Below are positions 11,738-20,717 of a stretch of DNA of 64,000 bases, in pieces. Position 1 is the stretch's first letter; each line of letters starts with the position of its first letter. Source of the DNA: Eudorina sp. 2006-703-Eu-15 (lineage: Eukaryota > Chlorophyta > Chlorophyceae > Chlamydomonadales > Volvocaceae); NCBI GenBank assembly GCA_003117195.1, contig BDSI01000049.1, positions 62,001 through 126,000 of the forward strand, read 5' to 3'. A program made the translations under genes and the position numbers. The notes beneath the pieces are model-generated. The model saw only the letters and a program-made list of their open reading frames with translations, did no database searches and was not told the origin of the DNA.

Positions 11738-11742
11738 GGGCA
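11738..11742. repeat. Target-site duplication of gypsy copy 1 (right)
   Basis: GGGCA, the partner of 3964-3968. Confidence 0.9.
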
Positions 11743-11990
11743 GGCCTTGGGCTGCGTAGCAGGTCCCAGCCTGCTCCCATCGGGCATGGCCCCCCGCCGC
11801 CCCCCCGCCAAGCCACATCGCCTCACCCACCATACTGGGGCTATATTATGACTAGACGAAGCACTGGTAACGACAATCCGATCAGGTACAGCGATATGGC
11901 AGGGCTTGGGGCATACGGCATCTCGAAGCCGGTTCCCTGCCTATGCCGTGCCTTCTCCCGGATGCACCTGAGCCCCGCAGGGACGTCGCC
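11738..11990. repeat. Decayed 191-bp satellite monomers
   Basis: Continues the interrupted monomer (GGGCAGGCCTTGGGCTGCG) and then shows recognisable but diverged blocks: GCCAAGCCACATCGCCTCACCC, a variant of the ATGACTAGACG phrase at about 11848, and CCGATCAGGTACAGCGA. Homogeneous monomers lie left of the gypsy element and diverged ones right of it, so this is the edge of the array. Confidence 0.8.
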
Positions 11991-12627
11991 TGCTGCTGCA
12001 ATCCATTATTATTACTCTGCATATGCACGAGCTGCTCTGACACGTGCGGGGGAGTAGGTTGTGTGCAGTGCGGGGTAGGGTGGGGTGGAGGGCCCTGCGG
12101 TAAGTTTCTCCGAGGCTGTCCGCTTTGGCAGTTCGTAAGATCATTCCCTGTGAAGTTAATTATGACTGAAAGGAAGTAACTCTGTTCTGATGCTTCCCGC
12201 GTCGCGTTCTTGTCCCCCGCAACGTGATTCTTCGGATTTTCCTTCAAGTCACGGACCTATGCTCTTCCGCATGCAAGCGCAAGAATATTTCCATATGTTG
12301 TGTATTATAACATATTTGGCAATGCAAGGTAATAAGCTTTGGTGCTCTCGACAGCTCGTTTCGAACGCCCACGTCACTAATGCCAGTTTAGCCCACACGA
12401 TTCTTTACTTAATAAGCATAATAGCTACGCAGCAACTGCTTTGAGTTTAACTTGTCTCCAGTCAAAGCGGAGCACTGAACTGACTACTCGGACCGGCGTG
12501 GCAATACTCAACGCACAGCAGGCTATTAAATATTTGTTTACCCATTCTCATAACTGCGTTCAACTCAAGATAATGCGCTGCGGTGGAGGGAAGAACGCGT
12601 TGTCTGATCTCACTGACGGTGACATAT
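11991..12627. other. Unassigned low-copy DNA
   Basis: No ORF with protein-like composition, RNA gene or repeat recognised on either strand. Confidence 0.5.
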
Positions 12628-12837
12628 TGTGGTGGTCCACTAAAAGCGGTGTCCTACGTATAGTGGGATACCATGGATCAGCTAAGTCTCATGTATTGTG
12701 GGACACTACTCAAGGCTGTGTGTAATTGTAGTGTGTCACCATTCATGACATCCCACTATTCGTGGTGTCCTACGTATAGTAGGACGCTATCAACAAGTCT
12801 TGTAAATGTACGTTGGTTATAGCGTCCTACAAATACA
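12628..12837 (+). repeat. Interspersed repeat, left part (copy R1)
   Basis: Contains the phrases GTGTCCTACGTATAGTGGGAT and ATCCCACTATTCGTGGTGTCC and a palindromic GTCCTACGTATAGTAGGAC. The reverse complement of 53838-54090 is homologous across this interval. That copy runs on without a break, whereas here the homology stops at GCGTCCTAC (about 12837) and resumes at 14903. Class unknown; no transposase or clear target duplication seen. Confidence 0.7.
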
Positions 12838-12975
12838 CACACGCAAATAAGAAGTTGTACAAGAAAGTTACGATAAAGTGGACGAGACGCACGACACTGG
12901 ACGAATAGAGATGGGAGCATTGGTGTGTGGTGAATGATGATTCGTCGGTATACAGAATTTGAAATCTTTTGAAGC

Positions 12976-14083
12976 ATGGCCGCCGAACAGGCAGGTTCGC
13001 TTCGATTGCTGTTTGGAGCTGATGTCGCCGAGCTGACAAAGGAGCAGCCTGGGGTGCTGGTAGTTCGCATCCTCACTGCCAGCGATGCCGACGAGAAAGG
13101 CTGGATGACATTCCAGACGAAGACGTCCGATGACTATCTATTCAATGTGAGTTCGTTGGGACATGGGGCAGGCGACCGCAAGTGCGCATGCTGTTGATCA
13201 ATGCTAGCACTGCGGCCTCATAGAATACTTTTTGGTATGTGAAGGACTGATTGATCGCAGCTGTGCGCGGCGTTTGTAACGGTCGTGTAGAATGATGGAA
13301 AGCACCGCTCATGAAACCGCGCCGCATAATACAGTCACAGCAATGGTTGTATGATCGCGTTGTTGCGACTGTCTTTCAGGTACATGTGCAGAACGGCGAA
13401 GAGGCGCCGTTCGTTGCCGACGCAATCCGCGGGAGGTACCTGCAGATCAACAGTTTGTCGTGGTGAAGGTCCTGAAGCACAGCGAGGTGGTTGCGAGTGC
13501 TCCGACGGCTGCTGTCTTGGATATGACAGTACCGATCACGCCCTTGCCTGACATCGCGCCTAACCACTGCTACAACGTCATTGGGTACCTGGAGAGTGGC
13601 GGACTGGTTGGCAAGGAGAAGGCGTCGTGGGCCGGTCGACTGGTTACGGCTTTCGAGACTGTTGAAGTTTTCCTTTCGCCGTCGACCGTCTCCGCCTGCA
13701 CCGACGTCGGCAAACCTCTCCCCAGGGCCGGCAACCTTGTCGTGTTAATCGGCTTTCGGTGCGACGCAGCATATTACCAGGACAACTTCTTCCGGCGTGT
13801 CCGCGCTGTTACGGGCTCCGACTGGTTCGACTCCGCGCTCGACAGCCTGGTGTCCGAGGAGCAGCTCGCCGCTGCAAATCTGTACAACCACGCGACCGCG
13901 ACGAAGCCGCTTGTAGGGGTAAGATGGGTGCAAACTAGTCACACTTTGTCGTCGTTTCCGGTATTACATTGTGTACACTTGTCTTTGTTATGAAAATCAC
14001 ACCTACTAACTTTTGGAATGCCCGTAACCGACCCGCAGGTCCGTCCATCGCACTACAAGGACACTGCCGCCATCGCCAGTTGA
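12976..14083 (+). CDS. Spliced unknown gene; N-terminal part possibly an RPA70N-like OB fold
   Basis: Exon 1 is 12976-13146 (57 codons, from ATG) ending at donor GTGAGT. An acceptor at 13378-13379 (TCTTTCAG) joins in phase to VHVQNGEEAPF.... A large exon runs to 13918 at donor GTAAGA. The last exon is 14039-14083 after ACCCGCAG, ending ...AAIAS, TGA. A TGTAA motif follows at 14158. Around 13450 the frame breaks: one frame ends in TGA (SLSW stop) while the next opens with QFVVVKVLKHSEV. Either one base is missing or the acceptor is 13453 (307-bp intron), which restores frame but drops about 25 residues. The pattern PGVLVVRIL...KTSDD...INQFVVVKVLKHSEV resembles the RPA70 N-terminal domain; this is a motif-level impression only. 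The C-terminal half is unrecognised. Confidence 0.45.
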
Positions 14084-14686
14084 ACCGCCACCGCGGCCGA
14101 CTGTAGCTGGAGGTTCAGCACCTGCCCCGCCGTCACCTCCACCACCGTACGCCCCGCCTGTAATAACGGCGGGGGTAACCGCGGCGGCAGCTGCGCCGTT
14201 GCCGGCGACGGCATCACCGTGATGGCTCGGAGCGATGACGACACGCTGTTGTTGCCTACTTTGTTGCTGCAACGCTTGTTGTAACCGGAAAGCGTTTTGA
14301 AGTTGTTGTTGATGCTGGGCTTGCTGTAGTTGCTGTAACTGAAGGTGCTGCTGTAATGCAGCTTGCTGAACCAGCTGCTGCTGGGCCGCATGCCGCTGTT
14401 GAAGGTGCTGAACTGCGAGTAAGTGCTGGACGGCTCACAGAGCCGACAAGTTTCCGCTGTTGGATACATTACTATTGGATTGCACGTTGCCAATCGTGGG
14501 CATGCCCACACGGCCTTGTGCGTTTGAGGGACCGGCTGCCGCAGGATCACCTGCCGGAACGGGAAACATTGCCTCGGCAAGGAGGCCTTGGAAGCCGTGA
14601 ACATGGCCGCTAGGGCCGTTCCGTTGTTCCGCGATTGTAACTAGTTTAGATGTTCCAAATACGTCGGGCGCAAACAAAGACAACAA
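14006..14686 (-). pseudogene. Q-rich ORF with one in-frame TGA
   Basis: One reverse-strand frame is open from 14686 to 14006 except for a TGA at 14435-14437. The first part (MLSLFAPDVFG...) is Gly/Pro/Asn-rich. After the stop comes about 60 residues dominated by Gln (QHLQQRHAAQQQLVQQAALQ), then Ala/Gly-rich sequence and a short C terminus. It overlaps the 3' end of the forward gene at 12976-14083, so at most one of the two is likely to be real here. Low-complexity Q-rich frames arise easily from CAG-rich DNA. No domain recognised. Confidence 0.3.
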
Positions 14687-14902
14687 ATGCGCGTATTTTA
14701 CGTTCTGCCAACGTCACCGTTCTTCACCTATTGCATATCGGCAGCTTGTCACAATATCTTCATCCACAACTAATGACAAGTTCACATTGCTGTTGCGGCA
14801 TTTGCTCGTCCATAAGGCCCACGAAAAAGCTAAAAGCGAACACGACAAAGTGATACTCGTACTTTTTGCCTACCTTCACCACTGACATATACACACATAT
14901 AC

Positions 14903-14938
14903 ATAGTGGGATGCCACTTATCGTATAGTCGCACTCTA
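14903..14938 (+). repeat. Interspersed repeat, right part (copy R1)
   Basis: ATAGTGGGATGCCACTTATCGTATAGTCGCACTCTA matches the continuation of the repeat in the other copy (reverse complement near 53845-53885, one mismatch). The 2.06 kb between 12838 and 14902 is absent from that copy. Confidence 0.65.
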
Positions 14939-15070
14939 AACTCGCGTGAAAAAAGAAAGTGGCCCTCTGCGTACGGAATCCCCGACTCGGGAAATCCAGT
15001 CTAGCAAAGCGCGGTCCGCAATGGAATGTTTTGCCCAATATGAATAGAGCTGTTTAAAACGTATTAGACG

Positions 15071-16460
15071 TTGGTTGCGCGCACGCGAATGGTGCGGGAT
15101 CCAGGGAAATCGCTGCAAGCCGGTCATTTGCTTGCTCGCCGCTCCAGCGGCACCGCCCTAAAGCGCGATGGGTGCCTGTTGGCGCCGTTTTTGCTTATGG
15201 ACATAGACAATCAAGGAAACCTCGCTCAGGGCTGGTGGCCCTGGGAAGACCCTACAATGAATCTTGCAACTGTGACCGCGCTTATGGTTGTTTCCTGGCT
15301 TGCCATTGCCGCTGCACACAACGTTCTGTACCGTGGACCGCGGTGGGATGAAATCAATCAGCGCGCGTACTGGCCGCCAGGGTCCGCTGGCTATGTGCCT
15401 TTTCAGCAAGCGCTTGCCGACGACTTGACCGACGCCGAAATGGCTGCTTTCCAGCGCCAGCACCCGAATGTCCCCCACCCGCCTAATGCGGCGCCTGCAG
15501 CAGCCGGTCAGAATATTGTTGACCATGATATGAATGCAGTTTTACAGCCCAACAACGCGGCTGCTGCGGCTGGTGCCCCGCCTCAGCCAAACGCGCAGGC
15601 CCCGGGCGAAGCAGGGCAGCAGCAGCAGCGCCAGCAGCGCCGTCGCCGCGCAAACAACCTCCGGGAAATGGACATCAGTGTCACAATTACAATTCACAGC
15701 ACGGATATCCTCCCAATCCACTTCCAGTTGTTTACTGAATGGTTGCAAGGCAACACGCTGAAGGGCAAAGCCAGTTTGGAGCGCGGCCCCGAGCAAGGCA
15801 GGCTGCATATTCAAAGCGTCATCCGGATTTTGGCGTCGTCCTCGCAGTCGGTGAACACCACTATCCGGAATGCCCTCGGCTGGGACAATGACGGCGTCCG
15901 CCCTCAGGGCGCCCGAATCATGTGCCGCGAGCTCCGTAATCAGGGCGTGCATACATTCAAGGGCATGTGCGGCTACTGTCAGAAGGATGCTGGCCGCGAG
16001 TAAGCTTCCTGCCCAGCTGCGGCCTTGGCCAGCGTCGCCATGTACTCACGCGCCTCTCTTTCCGCGCAGATGGTTCCAAACCGTCAACCACAACGTCACA
16101 GATGAGGAGGTCGCACATGGTGTCGAACGGTATCGTCTCTTTGCGGCAGACCCGACGTGCGAAAAACAGGTCATCAACAAGAATAACATCTTCAAGCTTT
16201 GCAAGGTCTACACGCTTTTCCACAACAATGACAACAATGCTGAACGGTATGCCGAAATGGAGGAGGTCCTGCTTGACATGATTCGCTCCGAGCGCTACAT
16301 TCCGGCTGCAATAATTTGGGCCACACCAGGGCCTGGCCTCGGAATGGCTAAGACCAAGCTTGACGCTATGTGGCGCGTTGTGCGCGACCCGCGCACCTGC
16401 AATCACCAGGACATCAACCGCATTTTCGTGTACCATGTTGTATCCCACGTCCACTGTTAG
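15071..16460 (+). CDS. HUH endonuclease (Rep), CRESS/replitron-like, two exons
   Basis: Exon 1 is 15071-15999. A 70-bp GT-AG intron spans 16000-16069 (GTAAGC...CGCGCAG), and exon 2 is 16070-16460; the phase-2 join gives ...AGREWFQTV.... The product is about 440 aa. Residues 204-306 follow the rolling-circle Rep layout: motif I VTITIH (204-209), an ERG turn (237-239), motif II LHIQ (245-248, His-hydrophobic-Gln) and motif III GYCQKD (301-306), with Tyr302 the expected nucleophile and Lys305. This fits single-Tyr HUH enzymes that nick and join ssDNA. No helicase domain is visible, unlike Helitrons. Family knowledge: replitrons are eukaryotic transposons of green algae that encode such an enzyme. 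Residues 64-85 look hydrophobic, and residues 130-195 are Ala/Pro/Gln-rich, so the true start may be downstream (e.g. Met43) or on another exon. The tail at 17041-17285 may belong to this gene. Confidence 0.7.
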
Positions 16461-16462
16461 GT

Positions 16463-16790
16463 GGTAGTGAGAACTACCGGATAATTAGACACAGTCGGCT
16501 ACAAAGCCCGATGGTCGAAGAATACGTACGGCCTTTCCCGGCATGTCGTAATCTCCAAGTAAGCCGATAGCTTACACGACGCAACGCATCGAATAGTGTA
16601 CATTAACCGGTGAAATATCAGCCTCGAACGAGTCTACCAGTGACAAGCGTCACGATTACAACGAAACCGTCGTAATCCCAGGTCCATACGAAAGCTTCGT
16701 AGGACCACGGCCAACGGCCGAACTCAACCAACGGTTAAGTTATGAGCATACCTAGCCAACGGCTAAGGGAAACCTGTAATGAGATACAAC
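16463..16790. other. Array of about ten short hairpins
   Basis: Consecutive inverted repeats directly after the Rep stop: GGTAGT-GAGA-ACTACC (16463-16478); TAAGC/GCTTA; GTGAC-AAGC-GTCAC; GATTACaACG/CGTcGTAATC; GGTCC-a-TACGAA-AGC-TTCGTA-GGACC; then three with an AAC loop, CGGCC-AAC-GGCCG, AACC-AAC-GGTT and TAGCC-AAC-GGCTA. Weaker ones lie between (TCGG/CCGA, CTC-GAAC-GAG). The repeated loop and the close spacing argue against chance. The array may be folded intron RNA or cis DNA for the ssDNA-acting Rep. Confidence 0.7.
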
Positions 16791-16829
16791 ATACCATGAT
16801 ACCCCCGCCAACACAGTCCTTGACCCAGA

Positions 16830-17285
16830 CCTCGAGCCTCTCTTCCAACCACCGCAATGAACCCGCCACCAAAGACTCCATGACTGAAACGCCCGACCAG
16901 TGGGTCTGTGAAATTTCTATCTTTGCTCCTGACCATGATATCGCGCCCAACGAGGTCGGGGACTGGACCTTCCTCTTGGAACGCCAAAGCAAGCAAGCGG
17001 ACCATCCGCGACTACAAGACCGAGCCCATCCTCGAGAACGCCATGTTTACAGACCCCTACAATCCCTTCGAGAACTGGTATAAAGGCCTTCGCATTCTCT
17101 GCGTCTGCCCGCACATGCTGGGCCAGGAGTTCCTGCTGGAGGAGCATGCCGAGATGCTCCGCGACAACAACAACTTGCTGGGCAAGCCCTATCCGACTTT
17201 CACTATCTTTGTGAGATGGTTCAGAGACATCAACAGCCGCATCACCGGCCTGGACTGGGGAGACATGATCGCCGACGACTTCTGA
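16830..17285 (+). pseudogene. Probable C-terminal exon of the Rep gene, one frame break
   Basis: Two protein-like stretches in adjacent frames join near 16980: TPDQWVCEISIFAPDHDIAP...GDWTFLL in one, then NAKASKRTIRDYKTEPILEN... to ...DWGDMIADDF and TGA (17283-17285) in the other. One extra base at CTCTTGGAACGCC would explain the switch. A TGTAA motif follows 63 bases after the stop, which suggests a true gene end. If Rep exon 2 is spliced near its end (GTGTAC or GTACC around 16430) to an acceptor near 16820 (TTGACCCAG), the hairpin array would be intronic and this would be the Rep C terminus. No known domain recognised. Confidence 0.45.
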
Positions 17286-17347
17286 ACACCGGCTCGCCAA
17301 CGCCAGTACATATTGTACATATCCTGTATATATGCGCTAATTAACTC

Positions 17348-17352
17348 TGTAA
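17348..17352 (+). terminator. Polyadenylation motif TGTAA
   Basis: TGTAA is the usual volvocine poly(A) signal. It lies shortly after the stop at 17285. Confidence 0.45.
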
Positions 17353-18002
17353 CATACACCGGCGCTCCTTTTTGGACCTCTCTCAACAGTCCGCTGTGAA
17401 CATTCTCGCAATGCCACGCTTCGCGCTCCCGCAACGCTTCAGCGCTCATCTATATCTTCGCCTATCCGTTGCATTGCCGCGTCTAGCTCCTGTCCACACC
17501 CTTCCTCAGCTTCTCAGAGCCTTTATATGGCCCGTACACGGCCGTGCTGAACCAGTTTTGGAGAGGCGGGCCCGCTCAAGCGCGGGGAAGAGGCGCGAGC
17601 GCAGCAGGCGGAGGCACCGCAACAAGAGGTTGCGAAGCAAGTTTCCATCGGCAACAGCTCCATGAAGAAACGGTCCCCTGCCTCTGCCTCTCCCTCTCAC
17701 TTCCTCCCACCCATTCCATCAACCCACCCACCCTATATCAGCGGAAGCCCCTCTGTCAGTGCACATGTCAAGCGCCCCGTGACAAGATCGCCTGGATGGG
17801 CGGCTGGGTGGGTGCGTGGCTGGGTGGCTGGGTTTAGGGTGGCTGGGGGCGGGTGGCGGGGCGGGTGGGTGAGGGCAGCCGCGGCGGCCTGGAGCAAAGC
17901 TTCCTGCCGATCTGGGCCCCTGCGCCAGTCGGTCCGCCTCCGTGTGTGTGTGTGCCTCCGTGTGTTGGTTGTGCGCCGTGGTCGTCATTGTCATCACCAG
18001 TT
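17353..18002. other. Unassigned GC-rich DNA
   Basis: No supported gene. A short frame near 17578-17665 (Glu/Ala/Gln-rich, ending at SMKKR) looks weakly coding but has no identifiable start or partner exon. 17800-17880 is a G-rich GGGTGGCTGGG-type stretch. Confidence 0.4.
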
Positions 18003-18062
18003 GCACACAGACAGGCACACAGACAGGCACACACACAGGCACACACACAGGCACACACACAG

Positions 18063-18101
<39 letters not shown>

Positions 18102-18112
18102 CACACACACAG

Positions 18113-18171
<59 letters not shown>

Positions 18172-18262
18172 CACACACACAGGCACACACACAGGCATAC
18201 ACACAGGCACACACACACAGGTACACACACAGGCACACACACAGGCACACACACACACACAC
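18003..18262. repeat. (CA)n microsatellite with CAGG interruptions
   Basis: About 260 bp of CA dinucleotides punctuated by CAGGCACACACA units. It produces long artefact ORFs (poly His-Thr, or Val-Cys on the other strand). Confidence 0.97.
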
Positions 18263-18610
18263 ACGCGCGCCTGGGTGGGCTTCACATTAGACACACACGC
18301 GTGCCTGAGGACACGCACGCACGCACGCACGAACTCGGGTGGTTCTATCTATTTCCAACAGCCTGTGAACCGAACTGATGAGGAAGGAGCAGCAGGTGAG
18401 GGTGGTTGGGATCTATGTGGGTTTGGGGCGGACACCCCCGTCCCTGTGGGTCCGACAGGCGGAGGTCACGTTAGCTCCCCCCCCGTGTGTGGAGATAGAG
18501 CACCGCTCTCACAGGGTCTCTGGGTCCGGCCAGAATCGGATGCCGCCCCCCGACAGACGTAGTACGTAGATGAAGAGATGTCTTCGGGGGGGTTGCATGT
18601 CGTCATTGTG
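18263..18610. other. Unassigned DNA
   Basis: Left flank of LINE copy A. No gene or repeat recognised apart from ACGC repeats at 18313-18332. Confidence 0.4.
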
Positions 18611-18623
18611 GTGATTCCTTTGA
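18611..18623. repeat. Target-site duplication of LINE A (3' side)
   Basis: GTGATTCCTTTGA, repeated exactly at 38865-38877. It brackets an element read on the reverse strand and sets both LINE ends. Confidence 0.88.
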
Positions 18624-18746
18624 ATAATAATAATAATAATAGTACGCCGGCCGAAGCCTGGCGTGTATTAAGGGGGTGGGGAACTGAGGGGTGGCGTAGT
18701 CACCCCTGTATGCCCGCACCACCGGGGAAGCCTAGGTTGGTTATTA
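18624..18746 (-). other. LINE A 3' UTR with (TTA)n tail
   Basis: In element orientation it ends CGTACTATTATTATTATTATTATT instead of poly(A). The same UTR and tail are in copy B (40369-40488). A simple-repeat tail is the likely target-priming end. Confidence 0.8.
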
Positions 18747-20666
18747 TCATTTTATCCCACCCTCCATCACTCGCCGGGTCCGGATGATTGCGCCTGCGGC
18801 TTCTATCGTGTGTCGATGGATGTGCAGGCAGGTGCTGTGGGCCTGGTCGGTAGTCGCTCCGAGTCTGCAGAGGAGCGACTTAAGTGTAGTCGGCAGGGTT
18901 CCAGTACTGCCCAGTGTAACTATTTGCTCCTCAGCGTAGTGCACTGTCCACCCCGCCTTTGTTAGTTCCTCTTTGAGTCTGGCATGCTGCGTTGTCTTCT
19001 GTGTTAGTTTGTCGGCATGCTGTAGGTCGCCAGTGTACCCCACTTCGATGATGTACACCTCGTGCTTGGTCTTGTCCACGGGTCCCTGGTAGCGTTTGCG
19101 CTTGGTTTTGTGAGAGGCGAGTGTGGGTATGAACATTATGTCAGGTCGGAGGCGTCGGATCTCCTCTTCAGTCAGATGCGGCAGCATCCATTTGGGTACC
19201 CGCGTGCTACTGCAGAACGGTGGGATATCCTCTGCCTTGCCCGCGTCCATGACCATGAAACCGCCTCCGTAGCGGCCCCTGTTGAGGCAATCCGCAATAA
19301 TGCGTGTCGCCTGGTTGTGCCGGTTGATGTACATGCCTTTCAACGTCGCGTGCTGGCAGCCTCCAAGTATGTGGGCTCCGGAGTCCGTTGTGGGGCCCGA
19401 CGGGTTGCAATTGCGGCAGACCGGGCAGTGGCCATCCCCGCCGCGACCGTACAATTTCTTCAGCTTCGCATTATACAAGAGTCCGTACCGTGCCTTCAGC
19501 ACTTGGATTTTTAGCCAATGACTAGTGTGAGAGCTGTTCAAGTAGGCGTTGCTGCATTTAGAGTCTAGCTTTGTCGACGCGTCGCGCCATTTTTCAGTTA
19601 GGGTCGTGTCGGTTGTATATCCCGCGAACGTTTTCTTTTGGAGACCTTTGAGGATGCCCCTATTAAGGTCATTGATATATAGTCCTGTATCTTTTTGTCG
19701 TAGCCAGACCAGCTTATCGTACGGGGCGTTATCTGCGGCCTCAATTACGGTTGGCTCGGCATTACCATGGGCTACCGCAGTTGCGCCTTCATCGGCCTTA
19801 TCGTTACCATGAATTCCAGTATGTGATTTTACCTTTATGAAATGGACAGTCGTGTTTTGTTGGGTGCAGACGTACAGCATCTCAACAATTTCCATAAGCA
19901 AGGCTTTATGTTTGGAAATATGCAATCTATTGGGTTCATTGATGGCTCTTTTTATGAGATCCAGTGATGCTTGTGAGTCAGTTGCTATGGTTAATGCGCG
20001 ACTCGTGGTTTTGTGCTGCGCGATGGCCGCACGTATAGCCGACAACTCAGCCCGCTGGATTGTATTTGTTCACCCCTCCCCGGCCGGGTCTACATGTAAG
20101 GTTTCCCCGGTAAGTTCGCAGTATGCTGCCGCACCAAGTCTGTTCGGGCCGTCGCCTGCGAGCGGTTTGACGCAACTACCATCAGTCCAAATTATAGTAT
20201 GCAATGGGATACGTAGAGGCATGGTGCCCGGGAACGCTTCAGCGAGCTCCCGCCGGAGCTCCTGTGCCTCTCGCCGGGGCACTTGTACTGTGGGCCTGGG
20301 CCTGGGCGTTGCCGAGTCGTTCATTCGTCGCATGGTCTGGGCAACCTTGCACGGGTAGGGTCGTTGGGTATGGCGACAATGTTCCTCGCTGTCGTGCTTG
20401 CGTAGGTGTTTCTTAGGTAGGCCGAAGGTCTCCGCGTCTTGGAGTTTCTGGAGGAGCGCCTTCATCGAGCGGGCATTCAGCCCGCGCAGAGCTGTGTCGT
20501 TGGCAATGACGAAGATGTCCAAGCCCCCTTTGTACCCAGGGGTCAGGGTATCGGTGCCAACGCCTCCGGTGAGTGAGCACGTCAGACCGCGGCTGATCCG
20601 GCCGAGGTAAAACATGTAAGGGGTATCCAGAAGCGAGGTGTGGGCCCCGCTTTTGGTGAGGGGCAA
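18747..20666 (-). pseudogene. LINE A RNase H and restriction-like endonuclease
   Basis: C-terminal part of the LINE polyprotein. RNase H: WTDGS (first Asp, near 20180), QRAEL (Glu, just after the stop), TDSQASL (second Asp, near 19970) and HTGIHGNDKADEG (His/Asp, near 19800). Then the REL region: CPVCRN...HILGGC...RHNQ, a Cys/His cluster near 19330-19430, followed by RPDIMF (near 19140) and EVGYTG (near 19040), the PD...E core of a PD-(D/E)XK nuclease. A TGT to TGA change at 20070-20072, relative to copy B, cuts RNase H between its first two catalytic residues; the frame continues on both sides. Confidence 0.85.
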
Positions 20667-20682
20667 CGAGCAGTGTAGCTGT

Positions 20683-20717
20683 GGGTTTAGGGTTTAGGGT
20701 AGGGTTGCCTAGGGTTT
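20683..20717. repeat. Telomere-type patch (TTTAGGG) inside the LINE
   Basis: GGGTTTAGGGTTTAGGGTAGGG and a degenerate unit replace about 47 bp of coding sequence present in copy B (42431-42481), with homology resuming exactly on both sides. On the reverse strand its CCCTAA introduces the stop that ends the upstream ORF. Confidence 0.8.

Noticed and set aside
15071..17352. Helitron
   Set aside because: No helicase, no two-Tyr HUH motif pair and no CTRR-type end seen; the Rep layout fits CRESS/replitron enzymes.
18003..18262. Long His-Thr and Val-Cys ORFs
   Set aside because: Frames through (CA)n.
20683..20717. True chromosome end
   Set aside because: Only about three telomere-like units, flanked on both sides by LINE sequence.
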